DNA from: DASUPK01 sp963782345
Lineage (GTDB): Bacteria; Actinomycetota; Thermoleophilia; Solirubrobacterales; 70-9
Length of the DNA stretch: 64,000 bases
Assembly (NCBI GenBank): GCA_963782345.1
Contig: CAWAJF010000001.1
Span: 140,413 to 204,412 of the forward strand
Direction: 5' to 3'
Shown: positions 25,045-33,502 of the stretch, in pieces
Numbering within the stretch: the stretch's first letter is position 1
How the letters are laid out: each line of letters opens with the position of its first letter
Position numbers and translations under genes: made by a program
Notes under the pieces: model-generated
Database searches by the model: none
Seen by the model: the letters and a program-made list of their open reading frames with translations, nothing else
Told to the model about the DNA's origin: nothing

Positions 25045-25128
25045 AGCGACGCGCGACTATAGCGGTCGGGGTGTCAAATCTTGCGGTCCTTGCGGGGAGA
25101 GAGCTGGCATCCGGCCGCTCATCCGGGC

Positions 25129-25512
25129 ATGGCCGGGAGGCAGATCAGATGGGCGAGCGTCGGACGCGTCGCGGCCGTCGTGGCTGCGGCGATCATCGGG
25201 ATCGCCTCGCTGCCCGCGCTGCTGGGGAGCGACTCCCCGCCGCCGGTCCCGCCCGACGTCGGCCTGATCCCGCCCGCGGCGTCCGCGCCGGTCGCGACAC
25301 CACCACTCCCGCCCCCGTCCGATCGGCGCGTGACCCGTCCCAGAAAGCGCCGGGAGCGCTCGCGCCCGCGCCGAGCGCATCGGCACCCGCGCCGCCGCCG
25401 CCACCGGCACCACGGGGACTCCACACGCGCACCCACCGCTCCGCCCGCCGGCGCGCCTCCCGCCTACACCCCGCCGCCGCAATCGGACAACCTCGGAATC
25501 GAGCCGCAGTAG
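25129..25512 (+). CDS. proline-rich membrane-anchored protein
   Basis: 127 residues. One membrane helix (about 12-35, 'VAAVVAAAIIGIASLPALL') precedes an external Pro/Arg/His-rich low-complexity domain. No enzymatic motif. It is divergent from rpsF. It could bind the cell wall, but this is a guess. A real gene is likely because the helix is well formed and follows an ATG. Confidence 0.55.
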   Translation: MAGRQIRWASVGRVAAVVAAAIIGIASLPALLGSDSPPPVPPDVGLIPPAASAPVATPPLPPPSDRRVTRPRKRRERSRPRRAHRHPRRRRHRHHGDSTRAPTAPPAGAPPAYTPPPQSDNLGIEPQ

Positions 25513-25584
25513 AGCAACGAGGGGACCACGCTCCTGCAGTTCCAGGCAGCGCCGGCCGTCAGCGTCCGCTGGCGCTACGACGCG

Positions 25585-27054
25585 TCACGGGACCTGCGCC
25601 GGCGCCCGCTTCGCGCGGATGTCGGCCAGCTGCTCGTCGACCCAGTCGCCAGGATCGCGCTCGGTGATGATCTCCTTCAGCCGCCGGGCCCGCAACGCCC
25701 GCTCCTCGGGCTCCATGGTGAGGGCGCGGTGGATCTCGTCGGCCTGCTCCTGGATGTCAAACGGGTTGACCGAGAGCGCGCAGTCGCCGAGCTCCTCGTG
25801 GGCGCCGGTGTTCTCGGAGAGCAGCAAGACGCCGTCGCGGGTATTGACCGCGGGCGCCTCCTTGGCGACCAGGTTCATCCCGTCGAAGAGGGAATTGACC
25901 ATCAGCAGGTCGAAGTGCTTGTAGCGCGCGACGGCCTCGTGGAAGTTCTCGTAGATCCGGAGGTCGATCGGCATCCAGTCGGTGGTGCCGTGTCGGTGGT
26001 TCACGACCGCCACCAGCGCCTCGATCCGCTCGAGGTACTCCGCGTACTCCGGCACGTCCTGCCGCGAGGGCTGGAGATGGGCGATGAAGGTGACCTTCTC
26101 CCGGAACTCGGGATGCTGCTCGAGGAAGACGTCGAAGGCGGTGAAGCCGCGCAGGACGTTCTTCGAGAGGTCGGCGCGGTCCACCCGGATGATCAGGTGG
26201 TCCCGCCGGCGGCGCAGCAGCTCCTTCTCGTAGAAGGCCACGTCGGCCGACTGCGCGGCCCGGTAGAGCCGCTGGGTGTCGATCGAGAGGGGATAGGCGC
26301 GAACCCAGATCTCGCGGCCCTCGTATTTCACCGCCATCCGCTCGTAGTCGGTCTCCAGCTCCATCAGCTCCCGGCAGCACTGCAGGAAGTTGCGGCAGTA
26401 GGCCGTGGTGTGGAAGCCGATGATGTCGTTGGAGAGCATGCTCAGGTAGATCTCCTCCCGCCAGCGGTTGGGGAGGATGCGCCAGGAGTCGGGCTGAGAC
26501 CACGGGATGTGGACGAAGTAGTGCAGGAAGGCGTCCGGGCGAGCCTTCCGGATCAGGCCCGGGCAGGTGTAGAGGTGGTAGTCGTGGAGCATCACGACCG
26601 GGCTCTCCTGGCCGTCGATCGCAGCGATCACGGCGGCCGCCATGTCGTCGTTCACGACCTTGTAGCCCTCCTCCCAGGCGTCAGCCTCAGCCTGGCGGAT
26701 GTCCGGAGCGTTCGAGAGATCCCAGAGGTAGTGCTGGATGAACCAGAGGATCGGGTTGGCGATCACGTTGTAGAAGCGGTCGTACGCCGAGGGATTCGAG
26801 GCGACCATCTGGACGTCGTAGGAGATCCCGTCGAGCTCGATCGACACGGGGCCCTGGCTGTCGCTGGCGACGGCGACGTCCTCGTCGGTCATCGCGGAGG
26901 CGACCCAGAGAGCCCGCCGGTGCGAGACCAGGCCCGAGAGCGCGGTGACGAGGCCGCCGCCCCCGCGATGGACGATCCGGTTGCCCTGCTCGTCCTGTCC
27001 GAACTCGGCGGGCCCGCGGTTGGAGACGATCGTGAGCGGATGCGTATCGGGCAC
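25585..27054 (-). CDS. GT20 glycosyltransferase, OtsA-like (trehalose-6-phosphate synthase family)
   Basis: 489 residues. N-terminal 'IVSNRGPAEFG' and 'HRGGGGLVTALSGL' match the sugar-nucleotide loop of GT20; 'VMLHDYHLYTCPGLIR' and the C-terminal 'LLLSENTGAHEELGDCALSVNPFD' also fit. Some core positions differ from classical OtsA: 'VHIPWSQPDSWRILP' in place of HIPFPxxxxF, and 'RVDRADLSKNV' in place of RLDYxKG. The product may therefore be trehalose-6-phosphate or another glycosyl phosphate. No OtsB phosphatase is adjacent, but a monophosphatase-like gene lies two genes upstream. GTG start. Confidence 0.8.
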   Translation of the reverse strand: MPDTHPLTIVSNRGPAEFGQDEQGNRIVHRGGGGLVTALSGLVSHRRALWVASAMTDEDVAVASDSQGPVSIELDGISYDVQMVASNPSAYDRFYNVIANPILWFIQHYLWDLSNAPDIRQAEADAWEEGYKVVNDDMAAAVIAAIDGQESPVVMLHDYHLYTCPGLIRKARPDAFLHYFVHIPWSQPDSWRILPNRWREEIYLSMLSNDIIGFHTTAYCRNFLQCCRELMELETDYERMAVKYEGREIWVRAYPLSIDTQRLYRAAQSADVAFYEKELLRRRRDHLIIRVDRADLSKNVLRGFTAFDVFLEQHPEFREKVTFIAHLQPSRQDVPEYAEYLERIEALVAVVNHRHGTTDWMPIDLRIYENFHEAVARYKHFDLLMVNSLFDGMNLVAKEAPAVNTRDGVLLLSENTGAHEELGDCALSVNPFDIQEQADEIHRALTMEPEERALRARRLKEIITERDPGDWVDEQLADIRAKRAPAQVP

Positions 27055-27066
27055 CCTGCGTTTGTA

Positions 27067-27720
27067 TCAGGCGTGCGCCGACTCACCCGGCCGGCGACGG
27101 AGAAGCACCGCACCTCCGGCCACCAATGCCAGCGCCATCCCTCCCGCGATCCACCAGCCCTCGCCGATGCCTGTCGCTGCGGAGCCGTTCGAGCCGCCTC
27201 GGCGGACGTGAAGCAGGTATCTGGTCGGGTTGACGATCAGGTTGCCCCGGCCACCGGGAGAGCTCTCGCAGCAGTAGATGACGAAGGCGTAGGCGCCCGG
27301 TTTCACCCTCGGGACCCCGAACCGCAGGCGGTATTCGGGACAACAGATCCCGTCCATCCGGCTGAGATCCTGCTCCCGAAACAGCGGCTTCGCCCGACCC
27401 AAGAACACGAACGGGGGATCGCGTGGCGGTCCTACGACGACCTTCGGCGAGCACTCAGCGTTCCTTCCCGTGCATAGAGGAGCCCTTGGGGTGTGCCGCA
27501 GCGGCACCAGCGAGACCGGGAGCGCCGACGGGGGATGCCGCGGACCCTGCACCACCGAAACGGCGAGGCAGGCGCCACAGCCGATCGAGAGCTCAACCGA
27601 TTCGCCGGGCGCGGCGACCCCGGGAGTGACCCCATCGACGCCGATGTCCCCCTTGGCTGGCGCGGCAGCGAGTAGTCCGAGCGACAGAAGGACACCGACG
27701 GCAGTCCGGCGCCGCGCCAT
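27067..27720 (-). CDS. secreted, C-terminally anchored cysteine-rich protein
   Basis: 217 residues: signal peptide (1-24), an external domain with about eight cysteines ('IGCGACLAV', 'DGICCPEYRL', 'VIYCCESS'), then a C-terminal membrane helix (about 185-207) and a basic end. The cysteines suggest disulfides outside the cell. No family recognised. TAACCT lies eight bases before the ATG. Confidence 0.65.
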   Translation of the reverse strand: MARRRTAVGVLLSLGLLAAAPAKGDIGVDGVTPGVAAPGESVELSIGCGACLAVSVVQGPRHPPSALPVSLVPLRHTPRAPLCTGRNAECSPKVVVGPPRDPPFVFLGRAKPLFREQDLSRMDGICCPEYRLRFGVPRVKPGAYAFVIYCCESSPGGRGNLIVNPTRYLLHVRRGGSNGSAATGIGEGWWIAGGMALALVAGGAVLLRRRPGESAHA

Positions 27721-27779
27721 CTCAGAGCAGGTTACGCCGAGAGGGCCGGAACGAACGTCCCCCCTCTGACGACAATCGA

Positions 27780-29018
27780 TTACGAATCCAGATCGCTGAA
27801 GATCCGCAGCCAGTCGAGCAGCAGGCGCGGGGTCAGGAACCGCTCCCGCGTGCGCTCCTTGCCCGCGCGCCCGAGCCTCCGGCCCAGCTCGTGGTCTTTG
27901 AGGATCTCGGTGCAGCGCTTTGCGGCCTCATCGGGTGAGGAGACGAGGTAGCCGTCCTCCCCGTCGACGATCTGCAGTGGGATCCCGCCGACGTCGCCAC
28001 CGATCGTCGGCCGGCCTTTCCAGAGGGACTCGGCCACGGTCAGCCCGAAGCCCTCGCGGATCGACTTCTGCATGATCACGTCGGACTGCGACTGGAAGGC
28101 GTTGACCTCGATCGCTCCGACGTTGTTCAGGTTGTTGAGGATCTTGATGTCCGGGTCAGAGCCCGCGTACTCGAAGGTGCGGTGGAAGAACTCCCAGCCC
28201 TCGGGGTCGTCGGTGGCCATCGACCCGACCAGCGCCAGCTGCACCTCGGGGATCGCCTTGGTGACCTGGCGGTAGGCGTCGATCACGCCGATCGGGTCCT
28301 TCCACGGGTCGAAGCGAGAGACCTGGGTCATCAGCGGCCGGTCGACGTCGATTCCGAACTGGTTGCAGACGAAGGCCGCGTCGTCGGGCGAGAGCGCCAT
28401 GTTCTTGGGAGAGAGGGGGTCGATCGCCGGCGGAACGATCCGCACGCCGCCGTGCCCGTCGAGCCCCTTCGGCACGTACTGCTCCATGTGCCAGACCGTG
28501 ATGTCGTACTCGTCGATCAGCGGGAGCATCCGGTCGATCGGCTCCGGGTTCGGCTCGGAGAGGTCGATGTGGCAGCGCCAGACCCAGTTCTTCGAGTGGT
28601 CGTCCGCGTTGTGGCGCATCCCGACCGGCTGCGGGTCGTGGACGATGATCACGTCCCACTCGCCCTCGAGGCTGTCGGCGTTCATCTTGTTGTAGTGGTC
28701 GAAGAGCTCCCACTGGTTGGGGGTGAGCGTGTTCGGGTCGCCCTGGAGCGAGTTGTGGAGGAGCTTCGTCGCGTTGAAGAACTCCTCGCGGCCCATGATG
28801 ATCTGCCAGTGCGCGTCGACGCCGACATCGCGCATCAGGGGGACGAGCGTGTAGAGGATCTCGGAGACACCGCCCCCGAACGCCGTCGCGCTGACGTGCA
28901 GGACCCGCTTGCCCTGCAGGTTCTCCGCGAGCTCGCGGATCTCGTCGACGAGCCCGCGTCCGGCGAGGTGGGTGTAGTCGGCCAGGGACTTGGTCCCCAG
29001 CGCTACCTCTTGCAGCAT
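27780..29018 (-). CDS. treT: trehalose synthase TreT (GT4, trehalose glycosyltransferring)
   Basis: 412 residues, the normal TreT length. It makes trehalose from NDP-glucose and glucose (reversibly). 'HVSATAFGGGVSEILYTLVPLM', 'VIIVHDPQPVGM', 'TQVSRFDPWKDPIGVIDAYR' and 'QKSIREGFGLTVAESLWKGRPTIGGDVGGIP' are the family landmarks, with the E-x7-E motif in the last. ATG 29018 gives the family start 'MLQEVALGTKSLADY'. An open frame runs about 110 codons further upstream into the next gene but looks unrelated. Confidence 0.9.
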   Translation of the reverse strand: MLQEVALGTKSLADYTHLAGRGLVDEIRELAENLQGKRVLHVSATAFGGGVSEILYTLVPLMRDVGVDAHWQIIMGREEFFNATKLLHNSLQGDPNTLTPNQWELFDHYNKMNADSLEGEWDVIIVHDPQPVGMRHNADDHSKNWVWRCHIDLSEPNPEPIDRMLPLIDEYDITVWHMEQYVPKGLDGHGGVRIVPPAIDPLSPKNMALSPDDAAFVCNQFGIDVDRPLMTQVSRFDPWKDPIGVIDAYRQVTKAIPEVQLALVGSMATDDPEGWEFFHRTFEYAGSDPDIKILNNLNNVGAIEVNAFQSQSDVIMQKSIREGFGLTVAESLWKGRPTIGGDVGGIPLQIVDGEDGYLVSSPDEAAKRCTEILKDHELGRRLGRAGKERTRERFLTPRLLLDWLRIFSDLDS

Positions 29019-29106
29019 GGAAGCGTTCCCCGTCCTTGATTGCGCAAGGGCGGAAAAGTACTCGTTTTGTTCGAGGGTGTTCCGCAGGGAAACGAGGGGC
29101 AACCGG

Positions 29107-30039
29107 TCATATGCTGGCGCGCAGCCGCTCGATGCCGGCGTCGAGCTCCACGCAGATCGCGGCGTGCAGCTCGGCGTTTGCGGCGGCGACGCAGGACAGC
29201 TGGAACTCGTGGCTCGAGCCGAGCAGCGGACGGTCGGCGAGCGGTCGCCCGTAGGCATCGGTGACGATCGCCCCACCCTCCTGGAGGCAGATCGTGGCCG
29301 CGGCGAGGTCGTACGGGGAGTTGTTGAGGACCGCTCCTCCCCCAACCCGCTCGAACTCCGCGCGGATCGCGGGCACGTCGTCGATCATCCGGGAGCCCGG
29401 CTCGATATATGCGTCGAGCTGACCCGTCACCACCCGGGTCATGTCGAAGGTGGCCGAGCCGAGGTCGAAGGTGCCGCCGCCGACCGAGGAGGCGTCGATC
29501 AAGGCCGCCAGGACCTCCACCAGGGCGCGCGCCGGGCGCCCCCGGAATCCATAGGTCCAGAACATCCGCTCGAGGGAGCGGTTCTCCGAGAGGCGCGCCG
29601 CGGGATCGAGTCCGGCACCGCGCTCGGCGACGAAGGATTGCCCGCTCTTCAGCTCGATGACGCAGCCGACCACCACGTCGGCCATGGTCGGCTCCGAGTC
29701 GAGCGGCGCGGCGGCGACGGAGACACAGGATGACTCGAGGCCGGCCAGCGCGGGGCGGGTGCCGTCGATCGGGTCGACCACCAGCACCCACTCGGCGCGG
29801 TCGCCGGCGGAGGAGACCATGCCGCGATCCTCGGAGTAGAAGGAGACCTCGGGCGCCCGCTCGGCCAGGAAGGACTCCATCCGCTCCTCGGCCCGCTCGT
29901 CGATCTCGAAGGTGACGTCGCCCCCCTCGGCGGATCCCGAGTGCGCGCGCCCGGCGTGACCTCCCAGGTGGGGGAGGACCTCCTGGCGCAGCTCCGCCGC
30001 GAGATCGGTTACGAGGGTTGTGATGTACGGGTTCGCCAT
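29107..30039 (-). CDS. inositol-monophosphatase-family phosphatase
   Basis: 310 residues with the metal motif 'VLVVDPIDGTRP' (DPxDGT, about residue 90) and an upstream Glu in 'FYSEDRGM'. The usual C-terminal WDxA motif is replaced by 'DLAAATICLQEGGAIV', which keeps the Asp but not the Trp. It is a phosphomonoesterase of uncertain substrate. Between treT and the HtrA operon it could dephosphorylate the product of the nearby GT20 enzyme (inference). Confidence 0.78.
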   Translation of the reverse strand: MANPYITTLVTDLAAELRQEVLPHLGGHAGRAHSGSAEGGDVTFEIDERAEERMESFLAERAPEVSFYSEDRGMVSSAGDRAEWVLVVDPIDGTRPALAGLESSCVSVAAAPLDSEPTMADVVVGCVIELKSGQSFVAERGAGLDPAARLSENRSLERMFWTYGFRGRPARALVEVLAALIDASSVGGGTFDLGSATFDMTRVVTGQLDAYIEPGSRMIDDVPAIRAEFERVGGGAVLNNSPYDLAAATICLQEGGAIVTDAYGRPLADRPLLGSSHEFQLSCVAAANAELHAAICVELDAGIERLRASI

Positions 30040-30126
30040 ATCGCCGCAGTGGCAGGCGGCCGCTCACTTCATCACACGGGTCGCGCCGGCGCGCGCCCTC
30101 GCGTCAAACGGCCTCCTGCCTCCGCT

Positions 30127-30145
30127 CCAATGGAGAGCGGCCTGG
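30127..30145 (-). repeat. dispersed intergenic element, copy beside htrA
   Basis: CCAGGCCGCTCTCCATTGG on the minus strand, directly after the htrA stop codon. Paired with the ssb copy; each is followed about 40-85 bases later by another GGCCGC-rich stretch. Confidence 0.5.
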
Positions 30146-31321
30146 CTACTGCTGTACGTCAGCCGGCCGAGAGCCGAGCGTGACGTCGACCGTGGCGTGC
30201 TGGTTGCCTCTGAGGATGTCGAGCTTGACCGTGTCGCCCGGCTTGTGGAGGGCGACCAGCTCGGAGAGGTCGTTGTTCTGGATCACCGGCTTGCCGTCCA
30301 CGCCGATCACCACGTCGCCCCCCGTCTTCACGTGCTGGAGCTGGAAGGTGGTCTCGCCGGTGGAGCCCTTCAGCCCCGCCTTGTCGGCTGGGCTGCCGCC
30401 GACCACGTCGGTGATCAGGGCCCCGGTCTTGGTGTCGAGGCCGAGGTGGTCGGCGAGCTGCGGATACAGCGACTCGCTGGTCACCCCGAGGAACGCGTAG
30501 TCGACCTTGCCGTCGCTGCGGAGCTGGCCGAGGGAGTAGCGAACCGAGGTGACGGGGATCGCGAAGCCGACCCCGGAGTTGCTGCCCGAACTGGAGGCGA
30601 TCTGCTCGTTGATCCCGATCACGTCGCCCTTGGAGTCGAGCAGCGGCCCGCCGGAGTTGCCTGGGTTGATGGATGCGTCCGTCTGGATCGCGTTGTCGAT
30701 GCCGAAGTTGGTCAGTCCCTCGACCGTCCGGTTGGTGGCCGAGATCACCCCGATCGAGAGTGACTGCGTCTCCCCGAAAGGGCTGCCGATCGCCGCCACG
30801 GGCTCACCGACGGCGAAGGCCGAGCGGTCCGAGAGCGGAACCGGCTTCAGGTCGAGGCCGTCGGGATCGACCTTGATCAGCGCCACGTCCGCGTCCGCGT
30901 CGAATCCGACGATCTGCGCCGGGACGCGATCGTGATCACCGAACTCGACGAACACCTGCTTCGCGGCATGAGGGGTGCCGCCGCCGTTCAGGCGGCCGCC
31001 GCTCGTCACCACGTGCGTATTGGTGACGATGTCGCCGTTCTTGTCGACCACGAAGCCGGAACCCTGTCCCGCCGAGCTCCCGCTGCCGAGGAGCGAATTG
31101 CCGCTCGAATCGAAGACCGAGATGATCGTCACCACTCCGGGCGAGACGTCCTTGTAGATCTGGGCGGGGTTGAAGCTGCCGTCGCTCGCCTGAACCACCA
31201 CCTGGTCGGCGCCGGCCGAAGGGCTCGACTCGGTGATCGTGGTGCTCCCTCCGCCGCCGCAGCCGGACGCGACCAGGGCCGTCGCCGCGACGGCCAGCAA
31301 GGCGAGATACAGCCGCCTCAC
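30146..31321 (-). CDS. HtrA/DegP-type serine protease, lipoprotein
   Basis: 391 residues. Signal peptide with lipobox-like 'VASGC' (Cys21), so probably membrane-tethered outside. Trypsin-like domain with catalytic His in 'VTNTHVV', Asp in 'DADVALIKV' and Ser in 'INPGNSGGPLL'. One PDZ domain follows at about 275-380. It degrades or refolds damaged envelope proteins. It overlaps the kinase gene (ATGA) in a three-gene operon with its likely regulators. Confidence 0.93.
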   Translation of the reverse strand: MRRLYLALLAVAATALVASGCGGGGSTTITESSPSAGADQVVVQASDGSFNPAQIYKDVSPGVVTIISVFDSSGNSLLGSGSSAGQGSGFVVDKNGDIVTNTHVVTSGGRLNGGGTPHAAKQVFVEFGDHDRVPAQIVGFDADADVALIKVDPDGLDLKPVPLSDRSAFAVGEPVAAIGSPFGETQSLSIGVISATNRTVEGLTNFGIDNAIQTDASINPGNSGGPLLDSKGDVIGINEQIASSSGSNSGVGFAIPVTSVRYSLGQLRSDGKVDYAFLGVTSESLYPQLADHLGLDTKTGALITDVVGGSPADKAGLKGSTGETTFQLQHVKTGGDVVIGVDGKPVIQNNDLSELVALHKPGDTVKLDILRGNQHATVDVTLGSRPADVQQ

Positions 31322-32763
31322 GTGGCGACTCCGGCCGGCTCGCGCTGCCGCCTGCGCCGCTCCGAGGCAGGCAGGCTGAGGGTGAACGCGGTGTGGCCAC
31401 GGCGCGAGACGACCGCGAGCTGGCCGCCCATGCGCAGCGCGAACTCGTCGGCGATCGCGAGACCGAGGCCGGAGCCCGTCGCCGTGTCGCCCGTGTAGAA
31501 GCGGTCGAAGACCTTTTCGATCGCCCGGGGGTCGATGCCCTTCTTGGCGTCGTCGCCGACGATCAGCTCCGCGGCGTCCCTTCCGCGGACGGCGGTGACC
31601 GTCACGTTCGTTCCCTGCGGCGTGTGCGTGATCGCATTGTCGATCAGAATACGGATGATTTGTGAGACCCGATTTAGGTCGGCGAGCGCCACCACCTCTC
31701 CACGGCCCCTGACCTGCAGCGAAGAGCGGTGGACCTTGGCCGCGGCGCGAAACTCGTCGGCGACCTCGCGGGCCACCTCCTTGAGATCAACCTGCTCGCG
31801 CTGGATCTCGACCACGTCGGCATCGAGCCGCGAGAGGTCGAGCAGGTCGATGGTGAGCTTCTGCAGCCGCTGGATCTGGGCACGCATCTCGGCGACGAAC
31901 GCCCGCCGCTCGGCAGGGCTCGGGTTCTCGGTCTCGAGCAGCTCGACGAAGCCGCCGAGGGAGAAGATCGGCGTACGCAGCTCGTGCGAGGCGTTGGCGA
32001 TGAACTCCTTCCGCGAGCTGTCCAGCCGCGCCAGGCGGCGTTGCATGTCGTTGAAGCTGCGCGCGAGCTGGCCGAGCTCGTCCGAGGAGTCGACCGGGAT
32101 CGGCTGGTCGAAGTGGCCGTCGGCGACGGCCTCCGCCGCCAGCCGCATCCGGCGCAGCCGCCGCGAGACCGCACCCGACGCCCAGTAACCGATCAGCGAG
32201 GCTGCGATCAGGGCGATCAGCCCGGCGATCAGGATCTGGCGGCGGACCAGGGCGACGTCGTCGTTCACCTCGGCGAGGGGCGTCGAGAGCACCTCGACCC
32301 ATCGGGGCCGGCCCCGGAGGTCGATCGGCACGGCCGAGGTTCCGACCCGGATACCCGCGACGTGCTCCACGCCGGAGGCGATGCGGCCGTCGGCGATCGC
32401 GGCGTCGGCGGTCAGGTAGCGGCCCTGGATGGCGGTCGCCTCGCCGCGGGAGTCAGCCGCCACGAACGCGGGGACCGGGCCGCCGGACTCGTCCCGCAGG
32501 GCGAGCAGGGTCACCCGGCTCTCGGTGGACTGCGCAGTCGTGCGAACGAGCTTCTCGACCCGCAGCCGGGGGGTGCCCGACTCGAGCGCATGAGCCAGGC
32601 GCGGCGACTGCTCGGCCCCCAGTCTCTCCAGCCGGCGAAGCTTCTCGGCCGTCAGGCTCGATTCGAGCTGCGGGACGACGTACAGGTAGACGAAGGCGAT
32701 CGCCGCCGCCGTGATCAGCGTGATCAGCGCCACCAGCCGGTTGCGGAGTGTGTTGAATCTCAA
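31318..32763 (-). CDS. sensor histidine kinase (HAMP, HisKA, HATPase)
   Basis: 481 residues. Two membrane helices (about 9-30 and 175-197) bracket an external sensor domain. HAMP follows, then the H-box 'FIANASHELRTPIFSLGGF', N-box 'RILIDNAITHTPQGT', and G-boxes 'VGDDAKKGIDPRAI' and 'GSGLGLAIADEF'. It likely senses envelope stress and phosphorylates the response regulator encoded just upstream, with which it overlaps. Confidence 0.94.
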   Translation of the reverse strand: MRFNTLRNRLVALITLITAAAIAFVYLYVVPQLESSLTAEKLRRLERLGAEQSPRLAHALESGTPRLRVEKLVRTTAQSTESRVTLLALRDESGGPVPAFVAADSRGEATAIQGRYLTADAAIADGRIASGVEHVAGIRVGTSAVPIDLRGRPRWVEVLSTPLAEVNDDVALVRRQILIAGLIALIAASLIGYWASGAVSRRLRRMRLAAEAVADGHFDQPIPVDSSDELGQLARSFNDMQRRLARLDSSRKEFIANASHELRTPIFSLGGFVELLETENPSPAERRAFVAEMRAQIQRLQKLTIDLLDLSRLDADVVEIQREQVDLKEVAREVADEFRAAAKVHRSSLQVRGRGEVVALADLNRVSQIIRILIDNAITHTPQGTNVTVTAVRGRDAAELIVGDDAKKGIDPRAIEKVFDRFYTGDTATGSGLGLAIADEFALRMGGQLAVVSRRGHTAFTLSLPASERRRRQREPAGVAT

Positions 32764-33470
32764 TCGCGGTCCGTGTCGCGGAACCGGTAGCCGACGCCGC
32801 GCACGGTGAACAGGTACTCGGGGTGCTTGGCGTCGGACTCCAGCTTCTCGCGCAGGTGCCTGATGTGGACATCGACGGTGCGGGGATCGCGATAGGTCGC
32901 GTCGCCCCAGATGTGCTCGAGGAGCATCTCGCGTGTGAAGACGCGGCCGGGTGCGGCGGCGAGGGCCGCCAGGATCTCGAACTCGACGTAGGTCAGCTGG
33001 ATCTGCTTCGAATCAAGCAGGACGGATCGCCGCTCGAAGTCGATCTGCAGGTCGCCGGCGCGAATCGGCTCGCTGGCCCCCATGGCCTGGCCCGCCATCC
33101 CGCCGCGCCGCAGGGCCGCCTTGACGCGGCTGCGGAACTCGCGAACCGAGAAGGGCTTGGTGATGTAGTCGTCGGCGCCCATCTCCAGCCCGGCGACCTT
33201 GTCGACCTCGTCACCCTTCGCGGTCAGCATGATGATCGGCACCTGGCTGCGGGTGCGGAGGCGCCTGCATACCTCGATCCCATCCAGCTTCGGCAGCATG
33301 ATGTCGAGCACCACGAGATCGAACCGCTCCTCCCCGAAGCGATCCAGGGCCTCTTGCCCATCCGTTGCCCCCACCACCTCATAACCTTCCTTGCGAAGCG
33401 GGTAGGTGAGAAGCGTCTGCACGGCCTGCTCATCGTCCACGAGCAGAATCCGCGCTTGTCCTCGCGCCAT
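32760..33470 (-). CDS. OmpR-family response regulator
   Basis: 236 residues. Receiver domain with phospho-acceptor Asp in 'DLVVLDIMLPKLDG', acidic pair 'LLVDDEQ' and Lys in 'YITKPFSVREF'. A winged-helix DNA-binding domain follows ('RTVDVHIRHLREKLESD...FTVRGVGYRF'). First gene of the regulator-kinase-HtrA operon. TAACCT lies six bases before the ATG, a leaderless promoter. Confidence 0.95.
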   Translation of the reverse strand: MARGQARILLVDDEQAVQTLLTYPLRKEGYEVVGATDGQEALDRFGEERFDLVVLDIMLPKLDGIEVCRRLRTRSQVPIIMLTAKGDEVDKVAGLEMGADDYITKPFSVREFRSRVKAALRRGGMAGQAMGASEPIRAGDLQIDFERRSVLLDSKQIQLTYVEFEILAALAAAPGRVFTREMLLEHIWGDATYRDPRTVDVHIRHLREKLESDAKHPEYLFTVRGVGYRFRDTDRD

Positions 33471-33502
33471 GTCTAGAGGTTAGAAGGCCGCCACTGATCG
33501 AT

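Noticed and set aside
25056..25077. TTGACA plus TATAGT upstream of rpsF as a -35/-10 promoter
   Set aside because: The boxes are only 10 bases apart, too close for sigma-70-type recognition. I keep only TATAGT as a -10 box.
27780..29345. treT read as a 521-residue protein
   Set aside because: The extra 109 residues come from antisense of the phosphatase gene and look unstructured; ATG 29018 gives the normal TreT length and N-terminus.
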